DNA of 64,000 nt, taken from Vermamoeba vermiformis. Its lineage: Eukaryota; Tubulinea; Echinamoebida. Where the stretch lies: NCBI GenBank assembly GCA_045837725.1, contig JBEWZL010000113.1, forward strand, positions 1 to 64,000. The letters are read 5' to 3'. Numbering within the stretch: position 1 is the first letter of the stretch; each line of letters starts with the position of its first letter. This document shows positions 61,601 to 64,000 of the stretch, piece after piece. Under the pieces are notes generated by a model. The model was not told the origin of the DNA, did not search any database, and saw nothing but the letters and a program-made list of their open reading frames with translations. The translations under genes and the position numbers were made by a program.

Positions 61601-62323
61601 TTAGAAAAGTGCTGTTATTTTCATAACTATTCTTACGAAAGTTGCAACGGTTGGGATCCAAGGCCAATTGTCACTGCTGTAGTAACAGCCAACAGCAACT
61701 GGAACGCTAAAAATAATGTAAAATACCCAGCGGATGGTCTAAGAGTATTATTTTCGTTAGTTTAAGGCAAGGAGATTATCAAAAAGAGCGTACCAAAAAG
61801 ATCCGAGAAAACCAGTTGGATGTCGGCCTGAATCGTTCAAGGTTACAAATCTGCATATAAATATACATTGTATCTTATATTACCGTATTGGTTTCATCGC
61901 AAAAGTAAGTATAAAGATCGAAAACAACAAGCGACCTGACGCGAAGGTGTCACTTTTCTATTAACGACTAGCATGAGACTTACCAAAGAACGAGGCACTA
62001 GATAAGACAGAAGGTATGTTTACAAATCGGTGCAATGCTAACACTGAAGTCGGAAGAATGACCTCTGTCAGCCAAAGTGTCTTGAACTCGGATCTACGCA
62101 CGAGAGCAAACATACAGAGTACGTACTATTATTATTCGTTAGTAATTCGTTTTATATTGATTTTAGTACTTACGAAACCTAGAATTGACGCCAAGGCCGT
62201 TGTAAAGCGGTCCCATAGGAGATTCGAAAAGAAAAATTTGGCGGCAGGCCAAATCCAAGAGAATGAAGCCGAAGAGACGGCAAGAAACAATAACAACACC
62301 TTTTTCCACTCCTGTTGTGTCAT
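58656..62323 (-). CDS. Multi-pass membrane protein with VIT and vWA-like domains, MSEP-CTERM-like
   Basis: About twenty short exons, roughly 890 residues. The N-terminal third has several membrane helices (VLLLFLAVSSASFSWIWPAA, LTEVILPTSVLALHRF, WVFYIIFSVPVAVGCYY, FEIVPFVLTLSVLLLFLCVS). A VIT-like domain follows: QEVSYLFNLPENCILTGVWF, then KYLVSPRGAAQRVYDKLKER and RRVDPALLEQVGPVQYRLKV, which is the VIT signature. Then VAVVIDASYRM opens a vWA-like domain without a clear MIDAS Ser, and VAIKHSIVTPYSSMIVLLNR matches the VTP.SS.IVL motif that closes this module in bacterial MSEP-CTERM proteins. It ends in a membrane helix (TIPTLIFFLVLSATVSLFG). Splicing between exons 2 and 3 (about 61830-61990) was not resolved. 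Function is unknown; bacterial relatives are tied to exosortases. Confidence 0.75.
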
Positions 62324-62778
62324 GTTTGCATATAAATAAGTTAAATTAAATCATTCACATCGCGTTAAATATCATTGATGTCGCAATGATTGTAAACTGC
62401 TTCTTCTGCAACGTAAGCCAATGAACCAAAATCTGACGTCAGAGGCTAATTGCTAGGTCCCTTCGCTTACGTCGTACTTCTAAATAAGGCAGCACTACCG
62501 AGTGCCATACACGGAGCCCATGTCGCCCTTTGAACTATCTCTGGCCACCGCACTAAATCCAATGATTGAGAGCAAATTAAAATACCTTCAATATTTATAT
62601 TTCTTTACGAAGAGTAATATTGAATTGGTAGCGCCAAATAATAAAAAAATTAAATGAAATCTGACAGATTCGATTCGTAGCGATTACAATAAATTAAGGT
62701 TACCACTGCGTTAAAATAGATGGTGATATTTATATTTATTATCACTAAAGTTGCAAAATGAACTGCAAAATAGTTTGC
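62324..62778. other. Intergenic region between GST and the VIT membrane protein gene
   Basis: This 455 bp follows the start of the VIT gene (62323) and precedes the GST stop (62779) on the same strand. It should hold the VIT gene's promoter. No frame or repeat seen. Confidence 0.45.
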
Positions 62779-63527
62779 TTATTTGTTCATAACAGCCTTG
62801 TAGCCATCCGAAGCTTTGAAGCCGTGCAAAGGAGCGAATAACTCGGCGTAGAACGGCAACTGAGCTAGTTTTGCGAGCCAAGCCTCGATCTTCGGATACG
62901 CTTTCAAGTCGTGGAGTTCCAAGTCTCTAAGTTGAAGAATTTCTGAGCCAAGAGCAAGATCGGCAATAGTAGCATTAGCACCAGCGAGGAATTCGTTGGG
63001 CTTGAGTTCGAGTTCAAGAATGGCCAACGCCTTAACCATCTCTGCGGTTCTTTCTTTCAAAGGAGTCTCGCAGTCGATATGAGGACCAACTAACATCTTG
63101 GCAAAGAAGCGATAGAAAGTCTGAGGCATGACCGTTTGGCGAATCTGGTACAAAAAAAAAGGTAAGCAGTTAGAACAATTAGCCTTTACCCCAAAAAAAT
63201 GTTAAAAATTGCGCTTACGTTAGTGTGGAACCAGTTCAACCATTGATTGACTTTAGCGCGTTGCTTCAAGTCGGTCGGGTACATCTGGGTCAATCCGAAT
63301 TTTTCGGCGATGTACTGCATGATGGAGTTACTCTCGTAAAGAATGAAATCACCATCGACGAGCACAGGAATACGACCGTTAGGGTTAATCTTCAAGAAAG
63401 CTTCGGTTCTATGTTGTCCAGTGACCAAATCCACCATCTTGGGTTCGTACTGGATGTTGTTCGACTTCAGGAGCCATTCCACGGCGCGAGAAGGTTGAGA
63501 CAAAGGGTGAGTGTATAATTGAAGCAT
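62779..63527 (-). CDS. Glutathione S-transferase, theta-like
   Basis: Two exons, 63527 to about 63219 and about 63147 to 62779, give about 225 residues, normal for the family. The thioredoxin-like N-terminus has LYTHPLSQPSRAVEWLL, where the Ser after SQP is in the catalytic position of theta-type enzymes, NPNGRIPVLVDG with the cis-Pro, and YESNSIMQYIAEKF, the glutathione-binding ES motif. The C-terminal helical domain contains the N-cap line NATIADLALGSEI. It conjugates glutathione to electrophiles in the cytosol. Start at 63527 fits the family N-terminus exactly. Confidence 0.92.
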
Positions 63528-64000
63528 TGTGGTTACTGGTTAAACGTGGCAAAAAACACAAACCGTTTGAACTTTTTTGGTCGATTTCTCGTCTCACCCA
63601 GGCCCTCACTCAGTGTACTTCCCACTCTATAGAGTTTATCCTTCCGTAGTAATTTAATCAACTGCAATATCGAGATCGCAAGCGAGGATAGAGGTTCCAG
63701 CAAAATAGATCTGCTTCATGGAAAAGGCAAGCCAACTTCTAAATTAGGAAATACTTTCTTTGAATTTTCTGAGCTTCTTGAATTTACATCGCGTGCCGCA
63801 CGGTCCATCTGTTGCTACAAAAAGTTCCAAAACTATAGTTTATAAGCTGCCCGCGATTTATCTATAACTATACCACGAAAATAATTGCAGTAGCTATTTC
63901 AATAATCAAAGTTTAAATCCGAAGAAAAAAGAACCGTATAATACAAATAAATTACTATGTATAAGCTGTGGATTGGTTTACCGCGTATTTGTGTGTTGCG
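63528..64000. other. Upstream region of the GST gene, right edge
   Basis: No gene, repeat or fold was recognised in the last 470 bp. It should contain the GST promoter. Short frames here have no support. Confidence 0.45.

Overview
The window comes from a compact, intron-rich nuclear genome of a unicellular eukaryote, most likely an amoebozoan of the protosteloid/dictyostelid/Acanthamoeba kind. The reasons are: genes separated by roughly 50-1,300 bp; nearly every gene cut by introns of about 45-70 bp with GTACGT/GTAAGT donors and CTAAY-like branch sites; and a mix of a CSN2 subunit, a septation kinase (SepA/Cdc7/MAP3K-epsilon type), a GRAM-PH sterol glucosyltransferase, a RhoGEF, F-box/LRR proteins and receptor tyrosine kinases. 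There are no operons, no bacterial signals and no rRNA or confident tRNA gene. All exon maps were read by eye from frame continuity and splice consensus.

Layout. 1-8.4 kb: the 3' end of an unknown acidic-protein gene, an F-box/LRR-like gene and a second LRR gene. A fossil of the first gene's 3' end lies between the two LRR genes and points to an old segmental duplication. 9.5-11.5 kb: a secreted protein of three DNRLRE/CBM96-type carbohydrate-binding modules. 12.2-13.3 kb: a small coiled-coil protein and a small unknown gene. 13.5-19 kb: three genes for cell-surface proteins with signal peptides and GPI-like tails, two of them tandem propeller-like paralogues sharing an upstream block, the third a putative TIM-barrel plus PKD protein. 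19-24.3 kb: sterol 3-beta-glucosyltransferase with GRAM-PH-GRAM membrane-targeting domains and two tail modules that resemble aegerolysins.

25.5-35.2 kb: a head-to-tail array of three receptor tyrosine kinases whose transmembrane, juxtamembrane and kinase halves are almost the same while the ectodomains have diverged. 35.4-36.8 kb: a Rab GTPase. 36.9-40.3 kb: a Crinkler/RHS-type protein with a SAM-like domain, a P-loop ATPase and a restriction-endonuclease-like domain. 40.4-45 kb: a RhoGEF (DH-PH) with a repetitive proline-rich tail. 45.4-48.2 kb: COP9 signalosome subunit 2 and an intronless GNAT acetyltransferase. 48.2-50.5 kb: a poor region with a doubtful small gene and a kinase-like relic.

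50.5-56.6 kb: SepA-like kinase with armadillo-like tail. 56.9-58.3 kb: ankyrin protein and a small secreted protein. 58.7-62.3 kb: a multi-pass membrane VIT-vWA protein that looks like a eukaryotic relative of bacterial MSEP-CTERM proteins. 62.8-63.5 kb: theta-like glutathione S-transferase. The most unusual items are the SAM-headed Crinkler protein, the VIT/MSEP-CTERM-like membrane protein, the receptor kinase array and the sterol glucosyltransferase with extra lipid-binding-like modules.
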